Positions 1 through 7,506 of a stretch of 34,084 bases of DNA are shown here, piece after piece. Both the position numbers and the translations under genes were made by a program. The stretch's first letter is position 1; the number at the start of each line of letters is the position of its first letter. The notes below the pieces were generated by a model. The model saw nothing but the letters and a program-made list of their open reading frames with translations. It was not told the origin of the DNA and searched no databases. Source of the DNA: Limnochordia bacterium (lineage in GTDB: Bacteria; Bacillota; Limnochordia; Darwinibacteriales; DTU012); the NCBI GenBank assembly GCA_007116145.1, contig SKJB01000162.1, positions 1 to 34,084 on the forward strand. The letters run 5' to 3'.

Positions 1-302
1 AATTGAATGCTTCTTTCAGTAATAAAATAGGAGCAAATTTCTCCAAGCCCGTTGTCACCATCATAGCATTCCATTCCTCCAAATCCGGATAGTTTAGCGA
101 TCTTGGGATTTTTGTTTATTTTGTTTTCGTTTATTGCCTTAACTCTTGAAAATAGGCTTGCTACATCATGATGACCAACATCTCTAAAACTAGCACGCAT
201 ATAAATATCAGTTACCTTTTGTATATCTTCTTTATTCATTCCTGTACTCTGAAGCAATTTTACCATTTTGTTTTCCAAATCAAGTATACTAATTTTACCC
301 AT
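1..302 (-). CDS. Ldh2-family malate/lactate/ureidoglycolate-type dehydrogenase, N-terminal part (cut by window edge)
   Basis: The minus strand stays open from an ATG at 302 to the window edge, giving about 100 residues. The start has an AAGGAG site a few bases upstream. The protein begins MGKISILDLENKMVK and contains RDVGHHDVASLF followed by CYDGDNGLGEIC. In the Ldh2 family (NAD(P)-dependent oxidoreductases of 2-hydroxy acids such as malate, lactate, sulfolactate and ureidoglycolate) the corresponding segments are RGxDSHGVxRL, holding the catalytic histidine, and VDGDNGLGQ. The histidine is kept, although the neighbouring DS of the motif is replaced. The substrate cannot be read from this fragment. 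A good sigma-A-like promoter lies upstream at 416-444. The gene is divergent from the oxoprolinase operon. Family assignment is fairly sure; enzyme specificity is open. Confidence 0.75.
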   Translation of the reverse strand, partial: MGKISILDLENKMVKLLQSTGMNKEDIQKVTDIYMRASFRDVGHHDVASLFSRVKAINENKINKNPKIAKLSGFGGMECYDGDNGLGEICSYFITERSIQ

Positions 303-415
303 ATCAAACTCCTTATTCTCATATTTTACTTGTCTATTGAGGCAAGCATCATGCTGTCCAAGCGTAGGATTCTCTCGATCAAAGGGAACACCTCTTTTAC
401 AACACCAACATATAG

Positions 416-444
416 AGCATAGCAACCCTAATGAGCGCTGTCAA
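416..444 (-). promoter_or_regulatory. Sigma-A-like promoter for the Ldh2-family gene
   Basis: Read on the minus strand, TTGACA (444-439) is followed after exactly 17 bases by TATGCT (421-416). A run of eight A (467-460) lies upstream of the -35 box and could act as an UP element. Predicted start of transcription is near 409, leaving a leader of about 105 bases before the ATG at 302. No clear promoter was found for the divergent pxpC gene; TATAAG at 467-472 is a possible -10 without a matching -35. Confidence 0.65.
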
Positions 445-547
445 GTGATTAGCCACCGCTTTTTTTTATAAGTAGCAATCAAGGTATCCGCTAGGTGCTA
501 TGAAGGTGGTTCTTAGCCATGTGAAAAGTCGATGAAAGGGTGAAGTA

Positions 548-1564
548 ATGAGTAGCATTGAAGTCTTGAGGCGTGGGTTGCTAGATACGATCCAAGATCA
601 GGGTCGTTTGGGTTATCAACAGTTTGGGATACCCTGTAGTGGGGCTATGGATAACTACTCATTATTACTGGGCAACAGTATTGTTGGTAATTCCCCTGAT
701 GAAGCAGGGATTGAAATCACGATGACTGGCCCTAGACTGCGTTTCCGGGGGGACACAGTCTTCTCAGTAACGGGTGGAACTTTTTCGCCTACACTAAACG
801 AGATACAGATTCCCATGTATCGTGCTATCCTAGCAAAAAAGGATGACATACTTGAGCTTGGAACAGCTTTACAAGGTATGCGTGGGTATATAGCTTTTGG
901 CGGAGGTGTTCAATCACCGAAGCAGATGGGAAGTCGATCTACATATATGTTAGGTAGAATTGGGGGACTAGGCGGCAACCCATTACAGATCGGCGATATC
1001 GTCCCTTTAGGTTCACTGCCGTATAAGCACCTCGTTTGTTTAACAAAGCGGAATGCTATCGCGAATGATTTCATTCCTGTAATAGAAGACGAGGTCATAC
1101 TTCGGGTCATTTTAGGGCCCGAGTTAGAGCGCTTTACCGAGCAGGCAGTGAGTAATTTTTTGCGCTACGAATATTGTCTGACCTCGCAGAGTAATCGAAT
1201 GGGCTTGCGTCTTGCGGGTGAACCCTTATCCCATAGTCGCAGTGCAGATATCCTCTCTGCTGGTCTAAGTCTTGGTGCTGTACAAGTGCCAGGCCATGGT
1301 CAGCCGATCATCATGATGGTTGATCGCCAGACAACAGGAGGGTATCCGCGCATTGCTAATGTGATCAGTGTGGATATTCCTAAGTTAGCACAGCTCAGAC
1401 CAGGAGGACGGATGCGTTTTCAAGCAGTGGATGTTCGTGTAGCTCATTCACTAATCGCCCAGGAAGATCAGAAAATAGATAGCTTACGAAGAGCTTGGGG
1501 TAGTACAGCGTATCAGGTGACAATGGATGGGCAAAGGTTTTCTGTGGTTGTTGAGGAAATTTAG
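548..1564 (+). CDS. pxpC: 5-oxoprolinase subunit PxpC (KipA/YbgK, AHS2 carboxyltransferase domain)
   Basis: This is a biotin-dependent-carboxyltransferase-like (AHS2) protein, the C subunit of the ATP-dependent PxpABC 5-oxoprolinase that opens 5-oxoproline to glutamate in the cytoplasm. Family features seen are GLLDTIQDQGRLGYQQFG near the N terminus, SGAMDNYS, VTGGTFSP, a glycine-rich GGGVQSP segment, SNRMGLRLAGEPL, and QVPGHGQPIIMMVDRQTTGG near residues 240-260. At 338 residues it has normal family length. The ATG at 548 follows AAAGGGTG. It is the first gene of the five-gene operon to 4817, an unusual order because pxpC precedes pxpA and pxpB. In Bacillus the homologue KipA was first described as an antagonist of the KinA inhibitor KipI, but the presence of pxpA and pxpB here favours the metabolic role. 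Confidence 0.9.
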   Translation: MSSIEVLRRGLLDTIQDQGRLGYQQFGIPCSGAMDNYSLLLGNSIVGNSPDEAGIEITMTGPRLRFRGDTVFSVTGGTFSPTLNEIQIPMYRAILAKKDDILELGTALQGMRGYIAFGGGVQSPKQMGSRSTYMLGRIGGLGGNPLQIGDIVPLGSLPYKHLVCLTKRNAIANDFIPVIEDEVILRVILGPELERFTEQAVSNFLRYEYCLTSQSNRMGLRLAGEPLSHSRSADILSAGLSLGAVQVPGHGQPIIMMVDRQTTGGYPRIANVISVDIPKLAQLRPGGRMRFQAVDVRVAHSLIAQEDQKIDSLRRAWGSTAYQVTMDGQRFSVVVEEI

Positions 1565-1665
1565 CTCTCTTATGGACGATTTGTAAATTGTATACATGTA
1601 TGTCTAGTCATTTTAGCAGGGATAGCGGATTTGTATCGAGAAACATCAGAAAAAAGGGGTACTTT

Positions 1666-2445
1666 ATGGATATTACAATTAGCAATCAGGCGAGAATGGA
1701 TATTCGTGATGGGTTATGGCTAGGTCCTACCCCTAGTCTAGCACCTGGCTTTACGCAGGCTAATTTGATAGTGCTACCCTCAAAATACGCATTTGATTTT
1801 TTGCTCTTTTGTCATCGTAATGCGCAGGCTTGTCCGGTGATCGATGTTTGCGAAGCGGGGAGCTATCAACCATTCCATTCAGCACCCGATGGCGATCTAC
1901 GCACCGATCTGCCAAAATACTATGTGTATCGAAATGGAGTTCTCGTTAGTGAAAAACGAGATATTATCGAGCTGTGGACGGAGGATATGGTATCCTTCCT
2001 GTTAGGATGTAGTTTTACATTTGAGACCGCACTACGAAGAGCTGGCATTCCAGTTCGTCATATTGAAGAAGGAAAAAATGTGCCAATGTACATAACAAAC
2101 ATAGAATGCAACAAGGCTGGTCTCTTTCAAGGCCCGATGGTAGTGAGTATGCGGCCAATTCCGGCGCATATGATTGCTCTTGCTGTGCAAACAACCGCTA
2201 GATTTCCAAAAGTGCACGGGGCACCTATTCATCTGGGCAACCCGTTACACGTAGGAATTATGGATCTAAATAAACCAGACTTTGGAGATGCGGTAACCAT
2301 TCACCCTGGTGAGATACCGGTCTTTTGGGCTTGTGGTGTTACTCCGCAAGCAGCGATTATGCGAGTGAAGCTGGATCAAGTGATTACACATGCTCCAGGT
2401 CATATGTTCATTACTGACTTGCGAGATGAAGAGATGACGGATTGA
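1666..2445 (+). CDS. DUF1445 / YcsI family putative hydro-lyase (D-glutamate cyclase N-domain-like)
   Basis: The 259-residue product matches the YcsI/DUF1445 family, also called putative hydro-lyase. Recognisable stretches are APGFTQANLIVLPSKYAFDF, CHRNAQACPVIDV, FLLGCSFTFETAL, the NIECNKAGLFQGPMVVSMRP block and VHGAPIHLGNP. I chose the ATG at 1666, which has AAGGGGT five bases upstream; the frame is open further upstream to 1588 but without a comparable site and with an atypical sequence. In humans this domain is the N-terminal half of mitochondrial DGLUCY, which converts D-glutamate to 5-oxo-D-proline. The bacterial members usually sit with pxp genes, as in B. subtilis ycsI. Neighbours on both sides are oxoprolinase genes and the DUF4392 partner follows at 2471. 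Activity of this protein alone is inference. Confidence 0.85.
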   Translation: MDITISNQARMDIRDGLWLGPTPSLAPGFTQANLIVLPSKYAFDFLLFCHRNAQACPVIDVCEAGSYQPFHSAPDGDLRTDLPKYYVYRNGVLVSEKRDIIELWTEDMVSFLLGCSFTFETALRRAGIPVRHIEEGKNVPMYITNIECNKAGLFQGPMVVSMRPIPAHMIALAVQTTARFPKVHGAPIHLGNPLHVGIMDLNKPDFGDAVTIHPGEIPVFWACGVTPQAAIMRVKLDQVITHAPGHMFITDLRDEEMTD

Positions 2446-2470
2446 ATAACAATAACTAAACGAGGTTAAT

Positions 2471-3343
2471 ATGATAGCAAACAGATATTTAGCAAAAATA
2501 AATGCATTAATAACGGAAGATTTCGGAAAGCGCGGCCTTTGCCATACTAATGACACCAGTGATTTTAATGAAGCTGTGTATTCTCTCTGGCAAAGTACAT
2601 CTGTACTGATTGTAACGGGTTTTTGTATTCGAGATGTTATGCGGGGCGAAACAGATGGCCCATTAGGTGCAGTAGTTTTAGGTAGTGCTTTGCAACGATT
2701 AGGGAAAGAGGTGGTATTAGCAACCGATAGATTCTCCAGTCAGTTGCTAGACGTGTGCTGCCAAGTATATGACTTTAGTCCTGCTGTGGAACTAGTACCT
2801 TTCGCAGGAGCTTTGCAGTCTTGTAACGATATACTTTGCAAATACCAACCGTCTCACGTCATTGGACTAGAACGTCCGAGCCGTGCTAGGGATGGCCGTT
2901 GTTATTCCATGCGGGGAGAGGACTTAAGCGATATCATTCCAGATACAGATGGGTTTTTTAGTAGACAAGGAGCCAACCCCCCAGTAACTGTGGGGATTGG
3001 TGATGGAGGAAATGAATTGGGAATGGGAAAATACGCACTGGAACTCGCGCGGTCTTTGCCCAATGGTGATACCATTTGGGCTGCTACAGTGGCTGACTAC
3101 GCCATTCCTGTTGCAGTGTCCAATTGGGGTGCTTATGGATTAAGTGCGGCATTATCCATGTTATCATCACAATTCCTACTCCATGAGCCCCATGTTGAAG
3201 AGCGGTTTCTTACTGAGATGATCAAGGCTGGTGCAGTGGATGGGTGTACAAAGCAAGCTGGTTTATCAGTTGACGGTATAGCTCTGCATATTCATAAAAA
3301 TTTGGTTAAGCAACTTGGAGCGTTGGTGAATGATGGATCATAA
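2471..3343 (+). CDS. DUF4392 protein (D-glutamate cyclase C-terminal-domain-like)
   Basis: The 290-residue protein resembles the DUF4392 family, which forms the C-terminal half of human D-glutamate cyclase. Seen are VLIVTGFCIRD, a TDGPLGAVVLGSALQRLGKEV segment where a nucleotide- or substrate-binding glycine turn is expected, HVIGLERPSRARDG, and the VGIGDGGNELGMGK stretch near residues 172-185. The C-terminal part carries DYAIPVAVSNWGAYGLSAAL. No signal peptide or membrane segment is present, so it is cytoplasmic. It starts 25 bases after the DUF1445 stop, behind ACGAGGT, and lies in the same operon as pxpA, pxpB and pxpC. The adjacency of the two DGLUCY halves suggests a two-subunit cyclase or successive enzymes. 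Family assignment is good; the reaction is inferred from the eukaryotic fusion. Confidence 0.8.
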   Translation: MIANRYLAKINALITEDFGKRGLCHTNDTSDFNEAVYSLWQSTSVLIVTGFCIRDVMRGETDGPLGAVVLGSALQRLGKEVVLATDRFSSQLLDVCCQVYDFSPAVELVPFAGALQSCNDILCKYQPSHVIGLERPSRARDGRCYSMRGEDLSDIIPDTDGFFSRQGANPPVTVGIGDGGNELGMGKYALELARSLPNGDTIWAATVADYAIPVAVSNWGAYGLSAALSMLSSQFLLHEPHVEERFLTEMIKAGAVDGCTKQAGLSVDGIALHIHKNLVKQLGALVNDGS

Positions 3344-3388
3344 ACCAGAAGCGTAACATCGATCATGTAATTACTGAGGAGGGGTTCA

Positions 3389-4147
3389 ATGCCAATTGAT
3401 CTCAATTGTGACTTAGGTGAAGGGTTTGGGGCCTATGCAATAGGTCAGGACGAACAGGTGCTTGGCCATATAACATCTGCTAATATCGCTTGTGGATTTC
3501 ATGGGGGCGATCCAATGGTGATGAACCAGACAGTGTCTCTTGCTTTAAAACAAGGAGTTGCTATTGGCGCTCATCCGGGTTACCCGGACTTAATGGGTTT
3601 TGGCAGGCGCTATATGGGATTAAGCCTTGATGAAATTCGGACATATACGATGTATCAAATTGGCGCGCTGCAAGCCATCGTGCGTGCCCATGGAGCTAGG
3701 CTCTCCCATGTGAAACCGCACGGAGCGCTCTATAATCGGGCAGCAAGTGATTATCCTACAGCGCGTGCTATTGCCGAAGCGATTGCTTTAGTTGACGAAA
3801 GCTTAGTTTTTTTAGGCCTCCCCTTTTCTGCTATGGAAAGAGCAGCTAATGATGTAAACATAACATATGCTTGTGAGGCTTTTGCAGATCGAGCGTACAC
3901 CAATAAAGGAGAACTTGTATCAAGAGAGCAAGCAGGTGCTATTATCCATGATCCAAATGAAGTGGTAGAGAGAGTTTTACGAATGGTACAAGAAAATAGC
4001 ATTCGCTCTATTGATGGAGTAGATGTCAGTGTGCGTGTAGATAGTATCTGTTTACATGGCGATAACCCGTCAGCCGTAACCTTAGCCCAGCGATTGCAGC
4101 GCGAACTCTTGGCAGCTAAGGTGGATTTACAGCCTTTAAAGCGGTAG
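3389..4147 (+). CDS. pxpA: 5-oxoprolinase subunit PxpA (LamB/YcsF family)
   Basis: LamB/YcsF family protein, the A subunit of the ATP-dependent 5-oxoprolinase. The diagnostic N terminus IDLNCDLGEGFGAY is followed by SANIACGFHGGDP, HPGYPDLMGFGRR and VKPHGALYN, all blocks with conserved acidic and histidine residues of the family. The length of 252 residues is normal. The ATG at 3389 has GAGGAGGGG upstream. It lies 45 bases after the DUF4392 gene and 16 bases before pxpB, so the subunits are probably made together. PxpA is needed along with PxpB and PxpC for ATP-driven opening of 5-oxo-L-proline. No anomalies were seen. Confidence 0.93.
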   Translation: MPIDLNCDLGEGFGAYAIGQDEQVLGHITSANIACGFHGGDPMVMNQTVSLALKQGVAIGAHPGYPDLMGFGRRYMGLSLDEIRTYTMYQIGALQAIVRAHGARLSHVKPHGALYNRAASDYPTARAIAEAIALVDESLVFLGLPFSAMERAANDVNITYACEAFADRAYTNKGELVSREQAGAIIHDPNEVVERVLRMVQENSIRSIDGVDVSVRVDSICLHGDNPSAVTLAQRLQRELLAAKVDLQPLKR

Positions 4148-4163
4148 ATAGGAGGTTATATGC

Positions 4164-4817
4164 ATGGAGTCGTATCCTAGGTTTTTACCAAGTGGTGATT
4201 GCGGTCTGGTTGTGGAGTTTGAAGAAGAGATCGCAAGAACGGTTAATGACAAGGTTTTAGCACTACAAGCGTATTTAATGCAAGCTAATCCACGAGTCTT
4301 TAGGGAGTTAATTCCGAGTTATCGCGCACTTCTAGTGGAATACGATCCCTTGTATATTACGTATCAAAAACTTGAAGCATACTTACACCACGCGTGCGAA
4401 CAAGCAAGAAATAGTACTCCACAGCCCCTGGAATTGATTATCATCCCCACTGTATACGGAGGAGAGTTTGGAGCCGATTTATCGTTTGTTGCATCGTATA
4501 ACTCGCTAACTCCAGAGGATGTGATTGCGATTCACAGTAGCGTGGATTATCCTGTATATATGATCGGTTTTACACCTGGATTCCCGTATTTAGGAGGACT
4601 AGATAGCCGTATTGCTTGCCCACGTCGCGCAACGCCTCGCATGAAGATCGTAGCTGGTTCGATTGGTATTGCAGGAAATCAAACTGGAATTTATCCCTTA
4701 GACAGTCCTGGAGGATGGCAAATAATTGGACATACTTCGCTACAATTATTTAGCCCCGAGAGAGAACCCGCGGTCTTGCTAAGACCAGGGAATCTTGTGC
4801 GGTTTGTACCAGTTTAA
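4164..4817 (+). CDS. pxpB: 5-oxoprolinase subunit PxpB (KipI/YbgJ, AHS1 domain)
   Basis: AHS1 (allophanate hydrolase subunit 1-like) protein of 217 residues, the B subunit of 5-oxoprolinase. Features are FLPSGDCGLVVEF at the N terminus, IPTVYGGEFGADL near the middle, and the strongly conserved YMIGFTPGFPYLGGLD segment followed by PRRATPRMKIVAGSIGIAG. An ATG at 4160 is closer to the TAGGAGGT site but runs into a stop after six codons; the ATG at 4164 is the one that opens the gene. It is the last gene of the operon and is followed by a strong hairpin at 4833-4877. The Bacillus homologue KipI binds and inhibits the sporulation kinase KinA, but nothing here indicates that role. Confidence 0.92.
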   Translation: MESYPRFLPSGDCGLVVEFEEEIARTVNDKVLALQAYLMQANPRVFRELIPSYRALLVEYDPLYITYQKLEAYLHHACEQARNSTPQPLELIIIPTVYGGEFGADLSFVASYNSLTPEDVIAIHSSVDYPVYMIGFTPGFPYLGGLDSRIACPRRATPRMKIVAGSIGIAGNQTGIYPLDSPGGWQIIGHTSLQLFSPEREPAVLLRPGNLVRFVPV

Positions 4818-4832
4818 TCGCTGGCGATATAG

Positions 4833-4877
4833 TAATAACCCCGTTTCCAACGTACACCGTTGGGAACGGGGTTGTTA
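4833..4877. terminator. Bidirectional hairpin terminator between pxpB and the TRAP permease gene
   Basis: A near-perfect 20-bp inverted repeat (TAATAACCCCGTTTCCAACG and its complement, with two mismatched positions that can pair as G-T or lie near the base) encloses a five-base loop. It sits between two converging genes 71 bases apart, as expected of a shared terminator. T-rich flanks are short on both sides. Confidence 0.8.
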
Positions 4878-4888
4878 TGCTGATGCGA

Positions 4889-6841
4889 TTAGGCGAAAAC
4901 AGCTGCTTTTTGCTCAGCAGTTTGCGGACGACGGCGCCATTGGAGCATCCAGATCCCGACTATAATTGCCAGTCCAAGAAAATCATAGAGGAGGATGGGA
5001 GACACCAAAAGCAGGGCCGCGACAAGTAAGAGTATTCGTTCGTGGAGATAGCATTTTGTAACTAACCAATTTTGAAGAAATGCAGACATACCAACCAAAC
5101 CAACACAAGTGGAGATGACTACTTTTACCACTTCAAGAAATGTGGTATCGATCATTAACAGGGCAGGTGCTAAGACAAAGACAACAGGGATTAGCATACC
5201 TGAAATATCAAATTTGAAACCCATGATACCTGTTTTCCATGGATCAGATTTAGCAATGCCAGCAGCTGCATAGGCTGCTACGCCAACGGGAGGGGTGTCG
5301 TCAGCAAGAATGGCGTAATAGAGCACAAAGAGATGAGCTGCAAGTAGCGGTACTCCAAACCCATTGACTAAAATGGGTGCGGTTACTGTTGAAACAATAA
5401 TGTATTTGGCGGTGGTTGGCATGGCTAACCCCATGATAATGGAGGCGAGAATAGTCAATCCCATAGCTAGATATAAATTGCCTCCAGCCACACTGATCAC
5501 GATATCTGTTAGACGCAAGCCTAATCCAGTTAGCGAGACCACACCAACAATAATTCCTGCAACTGCACAGGCAGCGGCAACCCCTAAAGCATTTTTCGCC
5601 CCGCGCTCGAGAGCGACTAATGCGTCTTGCCAAGTTATTCGGGTATGGGCTTGAATCCAACTGGCTGCATACACCAGGATGATCCCAATAAAGGCAGCTC
5701 GAAGTGGGGTAAAGCCACTGACTAACATGGCAATAATACCAAAGATCGGAATAAGCAAGTGCCATCCTAAACGAATAGTCTCCTTAGCAACTGGCAATTC
5801 AGCACGGGGTATTCCCTCAATGTTATTCTTACAGGCCTCAAAATGAACCATCATCATCATTGCAACGTAATCTAGCAGTGCTGGAAGTGTAGCTGCTAAG
5901 GCGATGGTTATATATGGAATACCCGTGATTTCTGACATTGCAAATGCAGCGGCACCCATGATCGGGGGCAGATATTGCCCTGTACTTGATGCTGCGACTT
6001 CGACTGCGCCTGCTACATGTGGCTTAAAACCTACTTTTTTCATTAACGGGATTGTAAACGAACCCGTTGTCACTACGTTTGCCACAGAACTTCCGTTGAT
6101 ACTACCCATGGCTCCACTAGCTAAGATCGCAGCTTTTGCAGGCCCGCCGCGCATATGTCCAAAAAGACCCATGGATAGGCGGATGAGAAATTGGCCCGCC
6201 CCGGTAACCTCAAGAAATGAACCAAATAGAATAAAAAGGAAGACAAATGTCGCAGAAACTCCGATGGGAATCCCAAAAAGTCCTTCTGTAGTAAGATAGA
6301 GATGCTCTGCTAATGATTCTAAGTTAGCGCCGCGGTGTGCAAAGATACCAGGTATGTGGGGACCAAGGTAAGCATAGCCTAAAAATATTAGACCAACAAC
6401 AGATAAAGCAGGTCCTAGTGCGCGGCGAGTCGCTTCTAATACTAAAACAATGGTAAGGATACCAAATGCTGTATCCCACTGTGTGGGCCAACCAGCACGA
6501 AAGGCTAATTGATCATAATTTACAATAATATATAGTCCTGCAGCCACACCGAGTAACGCTAGCACTACGTCGTACCATGGTAGGCGCTTGAGATCGGATT
6601 TCTTTGATGCGGGGAATAAGAGAAAAATAAGACAGAGAGCAAATGATAAGTGGAGCGCGCGGTGGCGTAGAGCTTCAATCATACCAAACCCTGCCGTATA
6701 GAGATGATACAAAGACATAATAATCGCAATAACGGTGATGATTTTGCCTACAACCCCCGACAGATTGCGTTTAAGTCCTTCTACTTCTTCTACTTTTCGT
6801 CCGATTTCATGGCTTGTGTTCTTTTCAAGAGAAAGTTCCAT
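4889..6841 (-). CDS. TRAP transporter permease, TAXI type, fused DctQ/DctM (4TM/12TM)
   Basis: Integral membrane protein of 650 residues, the usual size of TAXI-type TRAP permeases in which the small and large subunits are fused. After a cytoplasmic N terminus of about 30 residues there are four hydrophobic segments (roughly 30-125), then the large DctM-like portion with many helices. Typical TAXI-TRAP stretches are GAMGSINGSSVANVVTTGSFTIP near residues 245-265, a gating-loop region rich in small residues, and MGLAMPTTAKYIIVST near residue 460. It drives ion-coupled uptake of the solute captured by the periplasmic receptor encoded at 7507-8463. The ATG has a GGAGG site. It is the third gene of the minus-strand operon, 31 bases after the DUF1850 gene. 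The substrate is not determined by the sequence; context suggests glutamate or 5-oxoproline. Confidence 0.92.
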   Translation of the reverse strand: MELSLEKNTSHEIGRKVEEVEGLKRNLSGVVGKIITVIAIIMSLYHLYTAGFGMIEALRHRALHLSFALCLIFLLFPASKKSDLKRLPWYDVVLALLGVAAGLYIIVNYDQLAFRAGWPTQWDTAFGILTIVLVLEATRRALGPALSVVGLIFLGYAYLGPHIPGIFAHRGANLESLAEHLYLTTEGLFGIPIGVSATFVFLFILFGSFLEVTGAGQFLIRLSMGLFGHMRGGPAKAAILASGAMGSINGSSVANVVTTGSFTIPLMKKVGFKPHVAGAVEVAASSTGQYLPPIMGAAAFAMSEITGIPYITIALAATLPALLDYVAMMMMVHFEACKNNIEGIPRAELPVAKETIRLGWHLLIPIFGIIAMLVSGFTPLRAAFIGIILVYAASWIQAHTRITWQDALVALERGAKNALGVAAACAVAGIIVGVVSLTGLGLRLTDIVISVAGGNLYLAMGLTILASIIMGLAMPTTAKYIIVSTVTAPILVNGFGVPLLAAHLFVLYYAILADDTPPVGVAAYAAAGIAKSDPWKTGIMGFKFDISGMLIPVVFVLAPALLMIDTTFLEVVKVVISTCVGLVGMSAFLQNWLVTKCYLHERILLLVAALLLVSPILLYDFLGLAIIVGIWMLQWRRRPQTAEQKAAVFA

Positions 6842-6872
6842 CTAAATACCTCCTGCGTGTAGCTTTTAACTT

Positions 6873-7412
6873 TTAATGTGATACCATATTGTAGTAGCCT
6901 CGAAAGTGAAGTTGCGCACCATAGGGTAAATGCTCAAACGTTATTACACCGAGAGGAAAATGAATAGTGTATTTGTTATCAGGAACCACCATTACAATAA
7001 AGGTGCCAAGAACTACGTTGAGATCCTCCAAAATATAGGTGGTGCCAACTTGACGAAACGCTCCGAGTTCTTGTGAAAATGGTAAACCAGCGCCAAAGGA
7101 TTCGTACCGAGTTGCTATCAGCACGAGATTGCCATCATTATCTAGGCAAAACTCCTCGAACACGTAGGTTTGCTCCACAGAATGGAGAAAGGATACGGTG
7201 AATGTCTCATTCGGGCGGAGGCTAAAGGTTAGAACCTGTCTTGGTATATCTGGGTCGGTGACGACAATGAGTTCTACCATGGATTTTTCCGTATCTGGAG
7301 TAGTTGCAAGAGCCTCATGGGATGTGAAAAATTCAAGGGTAGAGAGTACTACGAAGACCGCAGTGAGCATATATATCCATTTTGCATGAACTAAGTGATC
7401 TCGTCTAAACAC
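6873..7412 (-). CDS. DUF1850 family exported protein of the TAXI-TRAP operon
   Basis: DUF1850 proteins of unknown function are commonly encoded between the receptor and permease genes of TAXI-TRAP operons, as here. The frame opens at a TTG at 7454, but I prefer the GTG at 7412, which is preceded by GTAGGAGG six bases away; this gives 179 residues. A hydrophobic segment near residues 15-30 (IYMLTAVFVVLSTLEFF) is a signal anchor or signal peptide, so the rest is extracytoplasmic. The body shows FTVSFLHSVEQTYVFEEF, the conserved HSVE-type motif of the family, and RYESFGAGLPF. No enzymatic role is evident; it may assist receptor docking or assembly. Assignment to the family is good, function unknown. 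Confidence 0.82.
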   Translation of the reverse strand: MFRRDHLVHAKWIYMLTAVFVVLSTLEFFTSHEALATTPDTEKSMVELIVVTDPDIPRQVLTFSLRPNETFTVSFLHSVEQTYVFEEFCLDNDGNLVLIATRYESFGAGLPFSQELGAFRQVGTTYILEDLNVVLGTFIVMVVPDNKYTIHFPLGVITFEHLPYGAQLHFRGYYNMVSH

Positions 7413-7445
7413 TGGAAAGCCTCCTACGGTTACGAAGTCATTTAG

Positions 7446-7488
7446 ATAGGTCAAGATTTGCGGTATGACAGTGCAAATCTTGACCTAT
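7446..7488 (-). repeat. Intercistronic 16-bp perfect inverted repeat between TAXI receptor and DUF1850 genes
   Basis: ATAGGTCAAGATTTGC at 7446-7461 and its exact complement at 7473-7488 enclose an 11-base loop. On the transcribed minus strand this hairpin begins 19 bases after the receptor stop codon and ends about 33 bases before the GTG of the next gene. No T run follows, so it is unlikely to be a full terminator. Hairpins at this place in binding-protein operons commonly protect the upstream mRNA and let the receptor be made in excess of the membrane subunits. Confidence 0.75.
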
Positions 7489-7506
7489 TGACATGGGTAG
7501 GGCTAA

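Noticed and set aside
451-470. T run after a weak AGCG/CGCT stem as a plus-strand terminator or T-box leader of pxpC
   Set aside because: The stem is too short, no plus-strand gene precedes it, and no T-box consensus was found; the run fits better as an A tract upstream of the minus-strand -35 box.
168-471. Forward frames of 84 and 67 codons over the left-edge gene and its leader
   Set aside because: They lie on the wrong strand of the Ldh2-family gene and its promoter, have low-complexity translations, and lack ribosome binding sites.
548-4817. KipI/KipA role as sporulation-kinase regulators
   Set aside because: The full pxpA-pxpB-pxpC set with DUF1445 and DUF4392 partners favours 5-oxoproline metabolism; no sporulation gene is present.
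5301-6299. Frames of 154, 131 and 96 codons inside the TRAP permease gene
   Set aside because: These are shadows of the permease; their translations lack membrane or family features.
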